A stretch of 64,000 bases of DNA from Protula sp. h YS-2021 (GCA_949752745.1 OX457028.1:7458922-7522921); one strand, 5' to 3'. Numbered from the stretch's first letter, positions 37,501-52,500 are shown. The notes: a model not told the origin generated them from the letters alone. Translations and numbers: made by a program.

Positions 37501-40500
37501 GATTTTTTAAAGCGTTTTTTTTTTTTTTTTTTTTTTTTGTTAAAAGCGAAATGGAGTATTCTGTTGATTTTGTCATTTGAATATAACCAGGAATAATACC
37601 TTCAGGAACCTCTTTCAAGTTACTTTCCACTTTTCAACGCCTATTGGCTTGATTCGTGCGGTAGTATTATTTGGAAAATCTATCCATCAATTGCAAAAGC
37701 CACTAATTGAGTGGATCTTTTGAGGACAAGTTTCAGATGCTTCTGTTATTTTAGAAAATGATTATTTCGTGCCCAGGGTATTTCGTTTACAACTACGTCG
37801 ACAGTTTGTTGTGCACGGTCGCTTTTTGTAAACTTGGTTGTGCCACACATTCTGAAGAGTAGACCTTCGGTCCGGTTTTAACCAAAGGAAACCTAGTAGC
37901 CCGTTCAGTAGTTCAGAAAAAGAAAAATTATCTTTGCTTTATATTTTTTGACCTGCATGTTTTGACAGATTTTGTTCTTCTAGAACCTTTTTCCATTTTC
38001 ACTGCCGCTAATGAAGATAATAAATAAAATAGTTGCCCTGCCTAGAAATGTTGCTTAATGAGAGGTTGATAAAATGAGGTCCTTAAACCAAAGCAGATGT
38101 TCCGCTAAAAGGAACTTATTAAAGATTCATTAACTGAGAATACTATAGTAATTGGTTACTGCTTATTCTATCTATAAAGTGTAAGCATTAACGTTGCCTG
38201 AATAATGTAAACTAGTACATTGAATTTTTCATAGAAAGAGTGTGGCTTAAGCGACCGAATAAAACGGCCTTATACAAAATAGAGGTGAATTGTGTGACAA
38301 CTGAAGGGAAATGGAATCCAAAGGCATATCCGATTTCAGATGCTGTTTTTGTCTCCTGGTTGAGGTTTTAGCGTATACAGTCAAAATCACCGAATTGTAA
38401 AGCCAAAGAAAGTTGTGCGTTCATCCGTTTCATACGATTCTCCAGTATATTTAAGCTTAAAATGACTGGAGATTTAAAATGCGGTTAACGAATTTCATAT
38501 GTGTGAATTTCGAGTCTGTTGATTTCATACTAAACAGTGTTATTTACATTAAGTACGCATCAAGCAAATAGAAATTTATATAATGTTGTCCTCCACGAAA
38601 TGAGAGAGTATAGACATGCTGATTTGCTCCCGTGGACTAACGACATATGAATTTTTGTAATACTCAATTAAACTTGAGTCTGTTCGAGAAAATATGAAAC
38701 AGAAAAAAACTCAGAACAGTCGCAGGCACAATTTCTGGATACTTTTACCAGTCATTGACTTGCCAAGTATTACTAATAGAGTGTTATTGTGGACAGCTAT
38801 CTCTTCTGAACTTATCAATTCTAATTTTTATGCTTTTGTTTTCTTGCAGGTTGTACCAAAAGACTACAAAACAAATGCTGCTCTTTCCAAGGCCATTGCA
38901 AAGAACGTGCTCTTTTCGCACTTAGATGAAACGGAACGAAGGTGAGATTGGCGCTTTACGTGGTATCATAGTTGAGGTGCCGATGCTTTGAATAGCTATG
39001 ATATGGTATGTGTACATGCATCGAAAACCCTTTTTGTAATGCACATAATTTCAAAGCAGTGCGCTTAGAGTAGTCATTGCTATGAAATTACTATAGTTGC
39101 CTCGACGGCCGCTTTTTAGAAACTGATAGGCTTGTGTTTTATATAGAGCGATTAGCTCCATTATTTTAGCTAAGTTAGATTCCATTATGTAAACAGTGGT
39201 GAGGTATTGTTGCCAGGATGCCTAGTTGTTGTTTTCAGGTGTGATGTTGGATAATGCTGAAGTGTTGTTGCCAGGTGCGTTTTGGGTAATGCTGAAGTGT
39301 TGTTGCCAGGTGTGTTTTGGATAATGCTGAGGTGTTGTTGCCAGGTGTGTTTTTGGATAATGCTGAAGTGTTGCTGGCTGTGTTTTTTGCATATTGCCTA
39401 GTGTAGTTGCCAGGTGTGTTCTTGGATAATGCTGAGTTGTCGTTGGCTGTGTTTGTACGCAGTCGTGTCGCTTGAGGTCTTTCCGTTTGTTTCAGTGGTC
39501 GCAGAAGATATACAGTGGTACTTAATATTTAATTCAGTGGAAGAATTTGCATTTTTCGTGTACTTATATGGTGCAGTGGAATGTTTGTTCTGGATCAAGG
39601 AAGCGGATATTATTGTTGGAAGTAAGTGTGTATAGATGTGACTGTCAAAACTTCGCCATGATTGAACGCTACGCACAACGACGTGATTGAAGATTTGGAC
39701 TTTGTGCGGAACTTACACGATTGCTTCCTATGTTTTACGAACTGCAGGTTTCTGACGCCATTAGACGTCATTGTTTGCAGAAAGATCTTTGCATCGCCTT
39801 TGTGAAACGTCACTCTGCTTTGAACAAACTTGGTTAGCGGTCTGCTTAGGTGCCATCCCACTGCTTTATATAAAAAGCTGAGGTGGATATTGTTCATTGG
39901 CGTCAATTGGTCTAAAATAAAGAAAGAAAATTCATGTTCATATTTCTTGAATAAAGTTATCAGAGGGCTCCACAAACTTGTTGAGACTGCGTGGGAATTC
40001 GGCTTTGCTTTGATTTTACTCCAGTCATGTTGTATCCCGGAGCGGGGCACTTTATCTCGTTATCGGTTTTGCATGTTAAGTAGGAAAATTTCGTCCCGAT
40101 ATAGCACAGAAGAACTAAGCTTGAGGTGAAACGCGCAATCAGTGTAAACTTTGTTAGTGAAACCACCTCTGCAGTGTTGACCAGAGATCCGTAGTTATAA
40201 TAAGGTTAGATGCCAGTGGCAGCTATTTGTGGTTTGGAAAATGCAGTAATAGAATATTAGGTTTGTTTGCGATGTATTAACAATACTGTAGCATTGTGGA
40301 AAACGACATCACAAAAGACATCACATTTATCTGCTAGCCTTCCTTTGCTGGCTGTGGAAAACACAAAGGAAAACACTGTCGAAAAAATGTAGTGACAGAA
40401 TTGTTTTGGAGATTGTAGTAAGAAAATGCTGCTGGGTTTTACGAAAACAGGAACTACTACAGAATGTGTTGTTCGGAGATTGAAGTAGCAAAATGTTTTT

Positions 40501-43500
40501 ATAGATATAGTAAGGTACTGTTACGTATTATGGACTATCCAGTTACGAAATGTGTGCGTTAGAAGAAGCCGCTGGCTTGGAGTGTATTTCATGTGGCATC
40601 ATTTCACTTGGAGTTGCAATCATTGAGGACATGTGCTGTGTATTGCATGATGTCGGCTTATACAGTGAATACAACCGACAGTGCATCCATATATGCGACA
40701 AGCTCGCCTGTGCAGATGTAGATTCTTCTTCTCAAATAGAACTCACCTAGCCTATCAGTAGTCATTGCTATGAAATTACTATAGTTGCCTCGACGGCCGC
40801 TATTTAGAAACTGATAGGCTTGTGTTTTATATAGAGCGATTAGCTCCATTATTTTAGCTAAGTTAGATTCCATTATGTAAACAGTGGTGAGGTATTGTTG
40901 CCAGGATGCCTAGTTGTTGTTTTCAGGTGTGATGTTGGATAATGCTGAAGTGTTGTTGCCAGGTGCGTTTTGGGTAATGCTGAAGTGTTGTTGCCAGGTG
41001 TGTTTTGGATAATGCTGAGGTGTTGTTGCCAGGTGTGTTTTTGGATAATGCTGAAGTGTTGCTGGCTGTGTTTTTTGCATATTGCCTAGTTGTAGTTGCC
41101 AGGTGTGTTCTTGGATAATGCTGAGTTGTCGTTGGCTGTGTTTGTACGCAGTCGTGTCGCTTGAGGTCTTTCCGTTTGTTTCAGTGGTCGCAGAAGATAT
41201 ACAGTGGTACTTAATATTTAATTCAGTGGAAGAATTTGCATTTTTCGTGTACTTATATGGTGCAGTGGAATGTTTGTTCTGGATCAAGGAAGCGGATATT
41301 ATTGTTGGAAGTAAGTGTGTATAGATGTGACTGTCAAAACTTCGCCATGATTGAACGCTACGCACAACGACGTGATTGAAGATTTGGACTTTGTGCGGAA
41401 CTTACACGATTGCTTCCTATGTTTTACGAACTGCAGGTTTCTGACGCCATTAGACGTCATTGTTTGCAGAAAGATCTTTGCATCGCCTTTGTGAAACGTC
41501 ACTCTGCTTTGAACAAACTTGGTTAGCGGTCTGCTTAGGTGCCATCCCACTGCTTTATATAAAAAGCTGAGGTGGATATTGTTCATTGGCGTCAATTGGT
41601 CTAAAATAAAGAAAGAAAATTCATGTTCATATTTCTTGAATAAAGTTATCAGAGGGCTCCACAAACTTGTTGAGACTGCGTGGGAATTCGGCTTTGCTTT
41701 GATTTTACTCCAGTCATGTTGTATCCCGGAGCGGGGCACTTTATCTCGTTATCGGTTTTGCATGTTAAGTAGGAAAATTTCGTCCCGATATAGCACAGAA
41801 GAACTAAGCTTGAGGTGAAACGCGCAATCAGTGTAAACTTTGTTAGTGAAACCACCTCTGCAGTGTTGACCAGAGATCCGTAGTTATAATAAGGTTAGAT
41901 GCCAGTGGCAGCTATTTGTGGTTTGGAAAATGCAGTAATAGAATATTAGGTTTGTTTGCGATGTATTAACAATACTGTAGCATTGTGGAAAACGACATCA
42001 CAAAAGACATCACATTTATCTGCTAGCCTTCCTTTGCTGGCTGTGGAAAACACAAAGGAAAACACTGTCGAAAAAATGTAGTGACAGAATTGTTTTGGAG
42101 ATTGTAGTAAGAAAATGCTGCTGGGTTTTACGAAAACAGGAACTACTACAGAATGTGTTGTTCGGAGATTGAAGTAGCAAAATGTTTTTATAGATATAGT
42201 AAGGTACTGTTACGTATTATGGACTATCCAGTTACGAAATGTGTGCGTTAGAAGAAGCCGCTGGCTTGGAGTGTATTTCATGTGGCATCATTTCACTTGG
42301 AGTTGCAATCATTGAGGACATGTGCTGTGTATTGCATGATGTCGGCTTATACAGTGAATACAACCGACAGTGCATCCATATATGCGACAAGCTCGCCTGT
42401 GCAGATGTAGATTCTTCTCAAATAGAACTCACCCAAGTCAAAGACCGATAGATAGTCACGTATACAGAAATTATTAGAGTCTTCTTCTGAGATAGAACTG
42501 AACTCCAGTCAAAGGCCGATAGATAGTCACGTATTTCGATTCCAAAAGGATAAAAAAAGGCTTATACAAAGCAACCCTCATCAGAAAAATAAAGCACAAA
42601 AGGAGAAGAAAAATCCAGCGCTTATTGGCTCGACCTATAGAACCCAACAGGCCGAAAAGAGAGTATTGAATCCATTCATCATGTAGAATGTATTGACACA
42701 CATTCGTACGTCATGCGAGTCATTTGTCACTTCCTTTTGCGTCATTCTTGGCCGTCCAATAAGAAAGTAAATAAATCGCAGTTCTTCTTATGAGCTTTCT
42801 TCATGCAACTACGTAAAAGGGTCGTGGCCAAATTTGAGCATGAAATATTGAAAAGATCTATATAATTTAGGAAACTGATAGATGGTGCTCTGGTTAATTT
42901 CAAAGTTCAGATCTTGGATTTATTTTTTAGTATTGTCTTCAAATAAAGTTGTGGTGATTAGATGTCCGTTACTCTAGGTCGGCAATCCGAACCCTACCAC
43001 TTCCATCTGGCTTTTTATCTTCGGTGTGAACGGTTTTCAAATGGCTTGATTTTTGTTTAAATAATGTATATACATTAGATTATACTACTCACACAACAAT
43101 GCAGTAGTATAGTGTACGCATAGGTGTACACTATACTACTCACTGCCGTCATTCGCAAATGGTAGGAAGCAATTTTGTACAGACCCCAGCCACACCACAG
43201 CGTCATTTCTGTGAAAACTTTTTTGAATAACACCTGCAAGAAACTTTGTAGAGCATCTGTCCTTATTGTTACTTCTTTGAAGGTTCCAAAAATTGTGTCA
43301 TTCTTTTACAGTCTAGTTAAGACAAAAGGTAATTGGAAAGACACTTGAAATTATTCCGTTTGCTCTCGTTTCTTCGGAAAGTTCGGGATCTGAGCAAAAG
43401 TATGCAGATGGATGTAGCGAAGACCTAGTTAGGGCCTATGTTCCTACATGTTTGCAAATATCTGCGGTGTGTTTGAAGAGTAGGTGTATAGGAGCAAAGG

Positions 43501-46500
43501 GTTTCAGATGTCAAGAAAACGAAACAGTTATTAAGGTTTGTTTATAATTTTACGCCTTTTACTATTCTACTGATTACTTAAAAGTTTGGAGTTAGCCAAC
43601 TTGTTTAAGATAGACCTGCACGATATTAGATGGTAATTAAATAGAGAATAATGAAGTATTTATACATGGGGTTTTACAGGCGTCATCCGGCCTACCAATT
43701 TGAAAAAAAAATTAGTTGTCACGGCTAAAATGTGGTCGTCATGGAGAGGTTTCGCTACCACTGCCCCAATCTCGAGTAAAGAGGCGTTTGGCATTTTATA
43801 TTTATTGTTGTGGTTGATAATGCGGGTTCTGCATCCTAATCACAAGAAAAAACTTTCTTTCTCAGTACAAAATTGTTGTGTGAACCATTGAAAATTGCGC
43901 ACCATAATTTATAATGGAGTTATTTATGTGACGCGTCCTTTTCAGAAGGCTGATATTTTCTGGCCTGGCAAACCTAAAAACCACAGGACCCTGATGGTGA
44001 CTGACTGTGTTTTTCGCTCATGTAATGAAAGTGAAACATTATGATAATGCCGCCAGGGAGTTCGATTTATGTAGCAGTGGTGCTGGTCTTGATGAAGCAT
44101 GTGATATCAAATAATTGCTTCCTCTTGTTTCCTCTTGTCTCGGCACCAACGCGCACTACATTTCTAAAAGGAAGTAATCCACAGGATTGTGATTACGGTG
44201 AACGGAAACAATAACATGTTTTATTATCGCTACCAGTTTAATTACCAATAGAGCTTGGTTTGCTCGGAGCTTCTGTCGTGTTAATTCACGGCGCACTGTG
44301 ACTGTCCCAGGCTACCCGCTCAGCCCTGGGCGGCACAAAACATACTCGCGTGACTATCAGGTAAATCTAGATGCTTTGTGTTTGAGATACAGGTAGTTCC
44401 GAGCCCTGGTTTCTGACTCTTCGTGTGCGGATTCTTCATTCTTCTTTCCATTTTTTGTCCTTCTTGTTTCTTTAGCAGTGTGTTCCAGTGTAGTCTGCAT
44501 TTTCGCGGAACGGGACGTTAAACACCGAACATTCCACTGAAGAGTGTTCATGGCGTAATTCCAATACAAAGAGCATACGGTGAGCCAATGTGCTCTGCTC
44601 TCATCATGTGCTTTGCCTTAACAGTCTCACAGGCTCTTGCTCTCAGAGAATTCTTTGTCATTGCCTCGGTGAAGGCACCATGTCCCCCTTTGAAAGTCCT
44701 TTGAAAAGAAGGAAGAAAAAGAGGCGTGTCAGCAGAGGTCATACTTGGATAGCTATATCTCGAGGCGTTCTAAAACAGTGTCCCAATGTGGCTCTGTTGA
44801 CAATTTGGGCACACGGCTGTGCCGGGAGATCCCCCCCTCGTTCTCTAGTCGCTGTCGGTGGTCAGTGGTGAAAGTCCATAAATGTCTGCAGCCGAGATAT
44901 CCAGCCGAGATATCCAGCCGAGATATCCAACCGAGATATCCAACCGAGATATCCACCAAAAGCCGAGTTCACGATTTCAGTTTTCCAAGTACCGGTCGTG
45001 TGATAGTTGTGGCTAGATACGAAGTCTGATGTTCTGCTGCAATTGTCACGATTTAACCCTGAATAGGAACAAACTTAATTTCAGTGAAAAGGTATCCGGA
45101 AACCAGACTAAATGCTGACAATTAAGGTCTGGTGGCTCAGCTGATGTTTCTATCAGCGGTTATTTTTGTTGCACACGTTCTGATTGCTTGCTTTAATTTT
45201 GCCGTTTTCCACATTTACTTGTATTGGGTTCAGTACCTTTACCGTTTTACGATGTGCGATTTTATAAGAATAAGGTGGTCACGAAAGAAACCTGATTGTC
45301 AGCCTATGTGGTTGCAATAATGTGCGATTGCCAGCTGGGTAGTAACCATGGTTACAGGTTGTGGAGTCTTCGTGCAGAGTCACGGACGTAATGCACTGTG
45401 TTAATGCTCGGTATTTCGCAGGCAGATGACAGAAAACGAGAGCCTGCTTGGCAGTAGATAAAATCAGACCCTCAGTAGTCAGTCTGAATGAAGTCAATAT
45501 ATAAGTTGTTGCTTCTGTTCATGCGGTGCGCATAAGATGGTTTCATCAAGTGCTCCTTTCTCCACCCCCTACTCACCCCTTTCCCTGGGCCCGCGCGTCG
45601 TGTTAATTTTCGAAGCGCGGAATAGAACGTCACAGAGAACATACTGGGTGAGTGGCAACAAGAGTTTCCGGAGCTGGTGATCTTTTGCTGGGATTCTCTC
45701 TCTCCTCCCTCCAACCCCCCGCCCCCCCTCCCAACTCACCATCCCCTAACCCTGGCTCGGGCGTCGTATTAACTTTGCATCGGAAAGATCACGGAATAGA
45801 ACGTCGTAGAAAACATAGTGGGGGAGTGGCAACAGTAGTTTCCGGAGCTGGTGGTCCTTTGGATGAGGTCTCTCGGCCACACTTTACTCTCTGTATTGCT
45901 CACAGAATGGAGGATGGGCAAACAATCCGAAATCAATGAAAAAACAATAACTGGAGGAAAAAATCACAAGGGTTATAGTGCGGAGAAGTCCTCCTGAATC
46001 AATGTCAGAAGGCAAGCATTGAAAAGCTGTGGTTTGTTAGCCCCCCACCGGGGCTTTATGCCTAGGAGGGGTGCTTATGGATTGGGTTCTGTCTGTCCGT
46101 CCATCGGTCCGTTACCACTCATTCCTCTTAGATGTGTAGGCCATTTGGTCTGATAGTTCACCCCCATGATCGTAGCTCGATGCACGCCATTTTTTTTTAA
46201 ATTGGATTTTTGGCGAATTTTTTAAATTTTTTAGCTTGATTGTAAAGTGTGTAAAGCTTTTCTTGTGGACACGATATCTCAAATTCAGTTGGACGGATTT
46301 CAACCAAAGTTGGTATGTGGCTTGTGTGAAGAAGGGCCGTGACCTGATTACCTTTGAGTGACCTTGGGTCAAAGGTCAAGGCACTGTGAGACTTCGAAAT
46401 CTGTTGCTTTTGGACACCATATCTCAAGGCCGGCTGGACGGATTTCAACAAAAATTTGTCTGTAACTTATCTGTAAAAGGCGTCACAACCTGATTAAGTT

Positions 46501-49500
46501 GGGGTCAACGTCACGGTGATACTCTAACATTTTATACTGCAATACCCACTACGAGTTGTCTCAAGGTCGGTCGGATGGATTTCACGTAAAATTCGTATGC
46601 AGCGTGTAGGTTAAAGTGTCGCAACCTGATTAAGTTGGAGTGACCTCGGGTTCAAGGTCACGGCGAAACTTTAAAATTTTAGACTACATTATCACTACGA
46701 GTTGCTTGTGGACATTATATCTGCAGTTGGGCTGAACGGATTTTAACCAAAATTTGCATGCAGTTTAAATATGAAGGGATCGCGACTCAGGGTTAGAGGG
46801 AAGGCTGGAATACCCTATTTCAGCATAGTGTGGCAGGGGGATCCCGATATGACTATTGCAGGTGAAAGATCAATAAAATAGAATACTTAAATTTGTCTGC
46901 GTCCAGATCGTGCTCATTGGGTCAGACCAGCGACCGTCAGGTTGAGCTGTAGCAAATCGTTTTATACTATTCACAGTGCCACTGTCGGATCATACATTAA
47001 TTTTAAACCGACTCATCGCCGTTTCCGGTTGGGGGCTTGCTCTCGATGATGGCTTGATTCCCTACGCCTGCGTGAAGCTGAATGTTTCGCTGGACGTGCG
47101 TGGAGCTGAATGTTTCGCTGGTGAACTTAAAAAAGAGCCAGAGCTACGAATGTGAAGCCACACTCACTGGGGTTTTGTCATCTTACTGTAAAAAATTGTG
47201 CCTGCTGGTTTGATTGGAGGTGGTAAAATTTTAAAATTTTGTTCAGCTATGTTAAAATGAAATATGTATTTACGTGAATTGCTAATTGTCATTTGAGAAG
47301 AAAGTACGAATAACGGTGTATGAGTAACGGTGTAAGAATAACGGTGTATGAGTAACGGTGTAAGAATAACGGTGTATGAGTAACCTTGTATGAGTAACGT
47401 TGTATGAATAACGGTGTGTGAGTAACAGTGTGTGAGTAACGGTGTAAGGATAACGGTGTATGAATAACGGTGTATGAATAACGGTGTATGAATAACGGTG
47501 TATGAATAACGGTGTACGAATAACGGTATATGAGTAACGGTGTATGAGTAACGGTGAGTAACGGTGTATGAGTATCGGTGTATGAATAACGGTGTACGAA
47601 TAACGGTATATGAGTAACGGTGTATGAGTAACGGTGTATGAGTATCGGTGTATGAATAACGGTATATGAGTAACGGTGTATGAGTAACGGTGTATGAGTA
47701 ACGATGTATGAATAACGGTGTACGAATAACGGTATATGAGTAACGGTGTATGAGTAACGGTGAGTAACGGTGTATGAGTATCGGTGTATGAATAACGGTA
47801 TATGAGTAACGGTGTATGAGTAGCGGTGTATGAGTAACGATGTATGAGTAACCGTGTATGAGTAACGGTGTATGAGTAACGGTGAAACAAATATAGTCCA
47901 TGGCTGCCGGCCTGCTTCACGTGGATGCGCAGTCTTTTCCCCGTGGTTGATTCAATAACACCGCGTCCTGCAAAAGTACAAAGAAGAAAAATGATCGATC
48001 AGCAAGAGGGCGATCCAGACGCTCAGATCCATGTCAGACTGGCTATAAATACCCCACGGGATATAAGGCACCGTGGGGTGTGATTTACGATATCGCCCAC
48101 ACGGCATATAAGGCACCATGGGGTGTGATTTACGATATCGCTCACAAGGCATATAAGACACCATGGGGTATGATTTACGATATCGCTCACACGGCATATG
48201 AGGCACCATATGACGTGATTTACGATATCGTCCACACGGCATATAAGGCACCATGGGATGTGATTTACGATATCGCCCACACGGCATATAAGGCACCATG
48301 GGATGTGATTTACGATATCGCCCACACGACATATAAGGCACCATGGGATGTGATTTTCAATATCGCCCACACGGCATATAAGGCACCGTGGGATGTGATT
48401 TGCGATATCGCTGACACAGCATATAAAGCACCATGGGATGTGATTTACGATATCACTCACACGGCATATGAGGCACCATATGATGTGATTTACGATATCG
48501 CCCACACGGCGTATAAGGCACCATGGGATGTGATTTACGATATCGCCCACACGGCATATAAGGCACCATGTTATGTGATTTACGATATCGCCCACACGGC
48601 ATATAAGGCATAATGGGATGTAATTTACGATATCGCCCACACGGCATTTAAGGCACCATGGGTGTGATTTACGATATCGTCCACACGGTAAATAAGGCAC
48701 CATGGAATGTGATTTTCGATATCGTCCACACGGTAAATAAGGCACCATGGGATGTTATTTACGATATCGCCCACACAGCATATAAGACACCATGGGTTGT
48801 GATTGACGATATCGCTCACAGGATCTTAAGTATACGGGTATCGCCATCTTTTGACAGGCATCAAACCAGCACGTTACCTTGCCAAGCAGACGCTCGTATT
48901 GAGCAGCTCAATTGCAGCACCACTTCCGTTTACTTTCTACTGAGGCATGGCTGCCGGAGTTTAATATGGCGCGAGTTCTTTTGTATATAAGTAATTGCAG
49001 CATTATGGCAATGAAATATTGGAGTAGTGGCTGTTTGTTTCCATCAGTAAATCGTATTAATTTGCTGGTATATCAGATATCATGTGTTCATTTCCGTTAT
49101 GGTTCCAGGGTTGCTGACTTATTCCCTTCTCCTGTCTCCTCTGAGTCTGTTTTGTAAAGGTTGTGTCGGTCACTTGTACGAGGGGCACTGGGTGACTTAA
49201 GAGACGTGTGTTTGTTTTGTAAAGGTGGTGTCGGTCTCTTGTACGAGGGGCACTGGGTGACTTAAGAGAGGCAGGTCTCTCGTAACGGAACTTCACCATG
49301 GCGGTGCGTCTATCCTTGGTAGATTGAATTCTTGTAATCGGGCTGAAGCGTTTGACAGGTTTTAACGAAATCAGTACTGTAGGGCGCCTTAAAACGGCTT
49401 TGAATTTCCTGTCAGTTTATAAATAGTCGATGGCTTTATGTCTTTTTTGCGCAGGCTGGTTGCAACAGTTACACGATGCTTCAAGGAAATAAGCGGGACA

Positions 49501-52500
49501 CACCGCACTCGGATAAATGGCTTAATTGCAATTGACAGTTTGAAATATATTGCTGTATATTGATGCGCAAGAGTGCTAGGTGTGCCAGTTTGTGTCGGTT
49601 TGGTGTTCCGGAAGCTTGCAGGGGTCGCAGTCATAATCAGCAACGCGTCTGTTCGAGATTAAGTACACGTGTCCTTAACGTCTGTTCTGGATAAAGAACA
49701 CGTGTCCTTAACGTCTGTTCGAGATAAAGTACGGTACTTAACGTCCTTAACGTCTGAAAAATCTTAACGACAAACAGAACTGTGGTATTGCCAGGATTGT
49801 TGAAATACTCGGTCCATGACTGAACGGGGGAACTACGTGAAAGAATTAACTTACATCAAAACATATTTTTAAAGAGTCGTTGAAGGATTTTCTTATTTTT
49901 TTCAGTGATATTTTCGACGCGATGTTCCCACAGCAGAGACACGCGGGAGAAGTCATCATTCAGCAGGGTGAGCAAAAAATAAATAAATAAATAAATAAGC
50001 GGTCGTCACACAGAAAACACTCTCGTCGTTAGAATAACAATATATCAAGCAAGAATATTTTTGTCGCTGACGAAATAAAACACTTTCGACACAGTGAGCC
50101 TATACCGGAAAAGACTAACGCCGACTAATTGCCGTAAAACTTCTGTTATAACTATGCTGTATAGTGTGGAAACTGGTTAATTGCATAGCCAATTTCCCGA
50201 AGAATATTATTGATACGGTTATACGGCATATTATGTGCAGATAATCGCAGTTACGCGATTATCGGCTCTGCGATTAATCAATTTTGCCTGCACCAATGAA
50301 CATCGTGACTATGTTCCGGAATATACTTACTGAGTGCTTTATTTTTTTCAGCCAGGACAGAAATTACATAAATTCTTATTTGTTTGATACGTTCTGATCT
50401 TTTTAAAAAAAAATAGAGTGTTAGAATTAAACGTCTCGTAATCGCGTATCAACGTCGTGATGGCCTCTGGTAACAAGTTTTAACTTGGCTGTCTCCTCCA
50501 TGCCGTTTACTGTCGTCCCTGTATCAGTTTGTTCGAAGTGCTCATCTACCTGGTAAATGGTCGGTAGATGTAGCATTTTCGAATAACTTGAAGTACGCAA
50601 TTTTTGTTAATGTTTGTTGATTTTGGTTGCAGGTGACGACGGAGATAATTTCTACGTGCTCGACCAAGGAGAGGTTGACGTAAGTGGTTTGTCTTACTTC
50701 ACACACACGTGCCTCAACTCCTCTCACCTCACACACGTGCATCGAAGCGGCTGTCACCTCACAAACACGTGCCTCAACTCCTCTCACCTCACACACGTGC
50801 ATCGAAGCGGCTGTCACCTCAGTCACACGTGCATTGAAGCGGCTGTCACCTCACAAACACCTGCCTCAGCTCCTCAAACCTCACACACGTGCATCTGAGT
50901 TCGACGTCCTTTAAAGTCCCTTCACCTCTCCTGGAAAAAAAGCCTCCGCATTGGTTCGCATTGGTGGTACGGGGGGGGGGGCGAGGGCAATCGGTCGGCG
51001 TATTTCTCTGTAAAACCACGCCCCTTTATTCATCCCGTCATTAAATTTGAAGATCCCTATTGTATATGAGCCATATCCGACCAAGGACAGTGGCTCAGCT
51101 GGACTTTGAAATTTGCATATTTCTACCATTATCAGGTTTGGTGACATGTGGCTTGTGAACACTCTCTAGCCTACAATTCTTTACCAATTACTAAGATAGT
51201 TTAGATATAGCTAGTATATGGACTAATAAAGATCCGTATTGCTTATCAGCCATATCCGACCAAGGACAGTGGCTCAGCTGGACTTTCTCATGGTAAATGT
51301 TTTTGTTTTTGGTTCATCTCAAAGCACTGCCACCCATATTTCTTTTCGGTGTTAAGGATTGAAATGAGCCTGTGACCGGCCCGAAACCTACTATTTTCCT
51401 TGTTTCGAATCTTCCGGCTGGCTGAGGGCTTTGCATCTCTGATGCCTATGTTTACACGGTAGCAGTTGTGCCCGGTTAGCAGTGTCGAGGCCTGAGAACA
51501 AAAAAAGCAGAATTTCATGCAAGATTCTGCCCTATGCAGACTGCCGCGTGACAGGCAGACTCCGTGACAGGAATAAGTACAAGCGTACGAGCGCTGTGAC
51601 GCCAGGAACTCCAAATGCATGGTGGCGGTTTGCATCATTGGTAACACAGAAATGGAAATTGGGGTTGATACTCATGAGTCTGAATGCACTGGCCTCCGTA
51701 AGCTGGTCACGTGATGCTGTCGCTTTACTTCGATCCGTTCCCTCAAATATTTTTTTTGAGGACAGTTGAGCCAATTTTTTTTTTTTTTTTGGCTAATGTG
51801 AAACCCATTTCTGTGGGGTTTTTTTTGTGTGGGGCTTATTTTGCTGTTGTCTGAGACAAGCTAGCTGCGAGAGGAGGGGGAAGTGGGGGGGGGAGGGAAG
51901 GAGGCATCTCTTTGTACTAGTCCTCCTCACCAAGGCTAGCTGACAGGCAGACACGTTTCTTTCCTGAAAGTAGTTTCCGGTGTGTCTTCGCCTTGAGGCT
52001 TAGTCGCTAATGCTACGACCCTCAACTGGAAACTAATTGCTGAAGATCAAACGCGATGTTTCTAAACATGACTTCCTAACTGGCGAAGTGACTTTTTAAG
52101 AGTTGATTTGAAACCGCTGCGATGTATATCATTTTGATTAAGAAGGACATGACAATGACGACTAATGCTTTGAGAAGAAACAGGTAATGCGTTGGTCTGA
52201 CAATAACAAGGTGACTCGGTATCCACGGTGTTAGATGACGTCACAATGGGCCAGACAGAAGAGGATACCATGCACAATCAATTCCCATAATGGGGCGACT
52301 CGATAGCCATGATGTTAGGTGACGTCACAATGGGCGAGACAATCAACAATCCACTCCCATAGTGACCTTATTACTGCATTGATACAGTGTAATGAAGATA
52401 TAGACTTGACAAGTATTACGGAAGCCCGCAAATTGCAAATGGTCAGGTTTGTTAAATCCCCATCGCAGTGATGAGAGAGAAGGCATTAGTTCACACAAGA

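Noticed and set aside
39610..41739. Identical 146-codon minus-strand frames in both 1.69-kb copies
   Set aside because: Identity is explained by the recent duplication, not by selection. No known domain, and on the strand opposite to the host gene.
47164..47920. 245- and 212-codon Tyr/His/Thr-rich frames on the minus strand
   Set aside because: Translation of a 14-bp minisatellite. Frames rotate through the same repeat.
48023..48748. 241-codon Cys/Ile/Val-rich frame and its plus-strand partner
   Set aside because: Translation of the 45-bp minisatellite in several frames.
51050..51295. The 62-bp direct repeats as long terminal repeats of a retroelement
   Set aside because: Too short and too close together, with no TG...CA ends or coding sequence.
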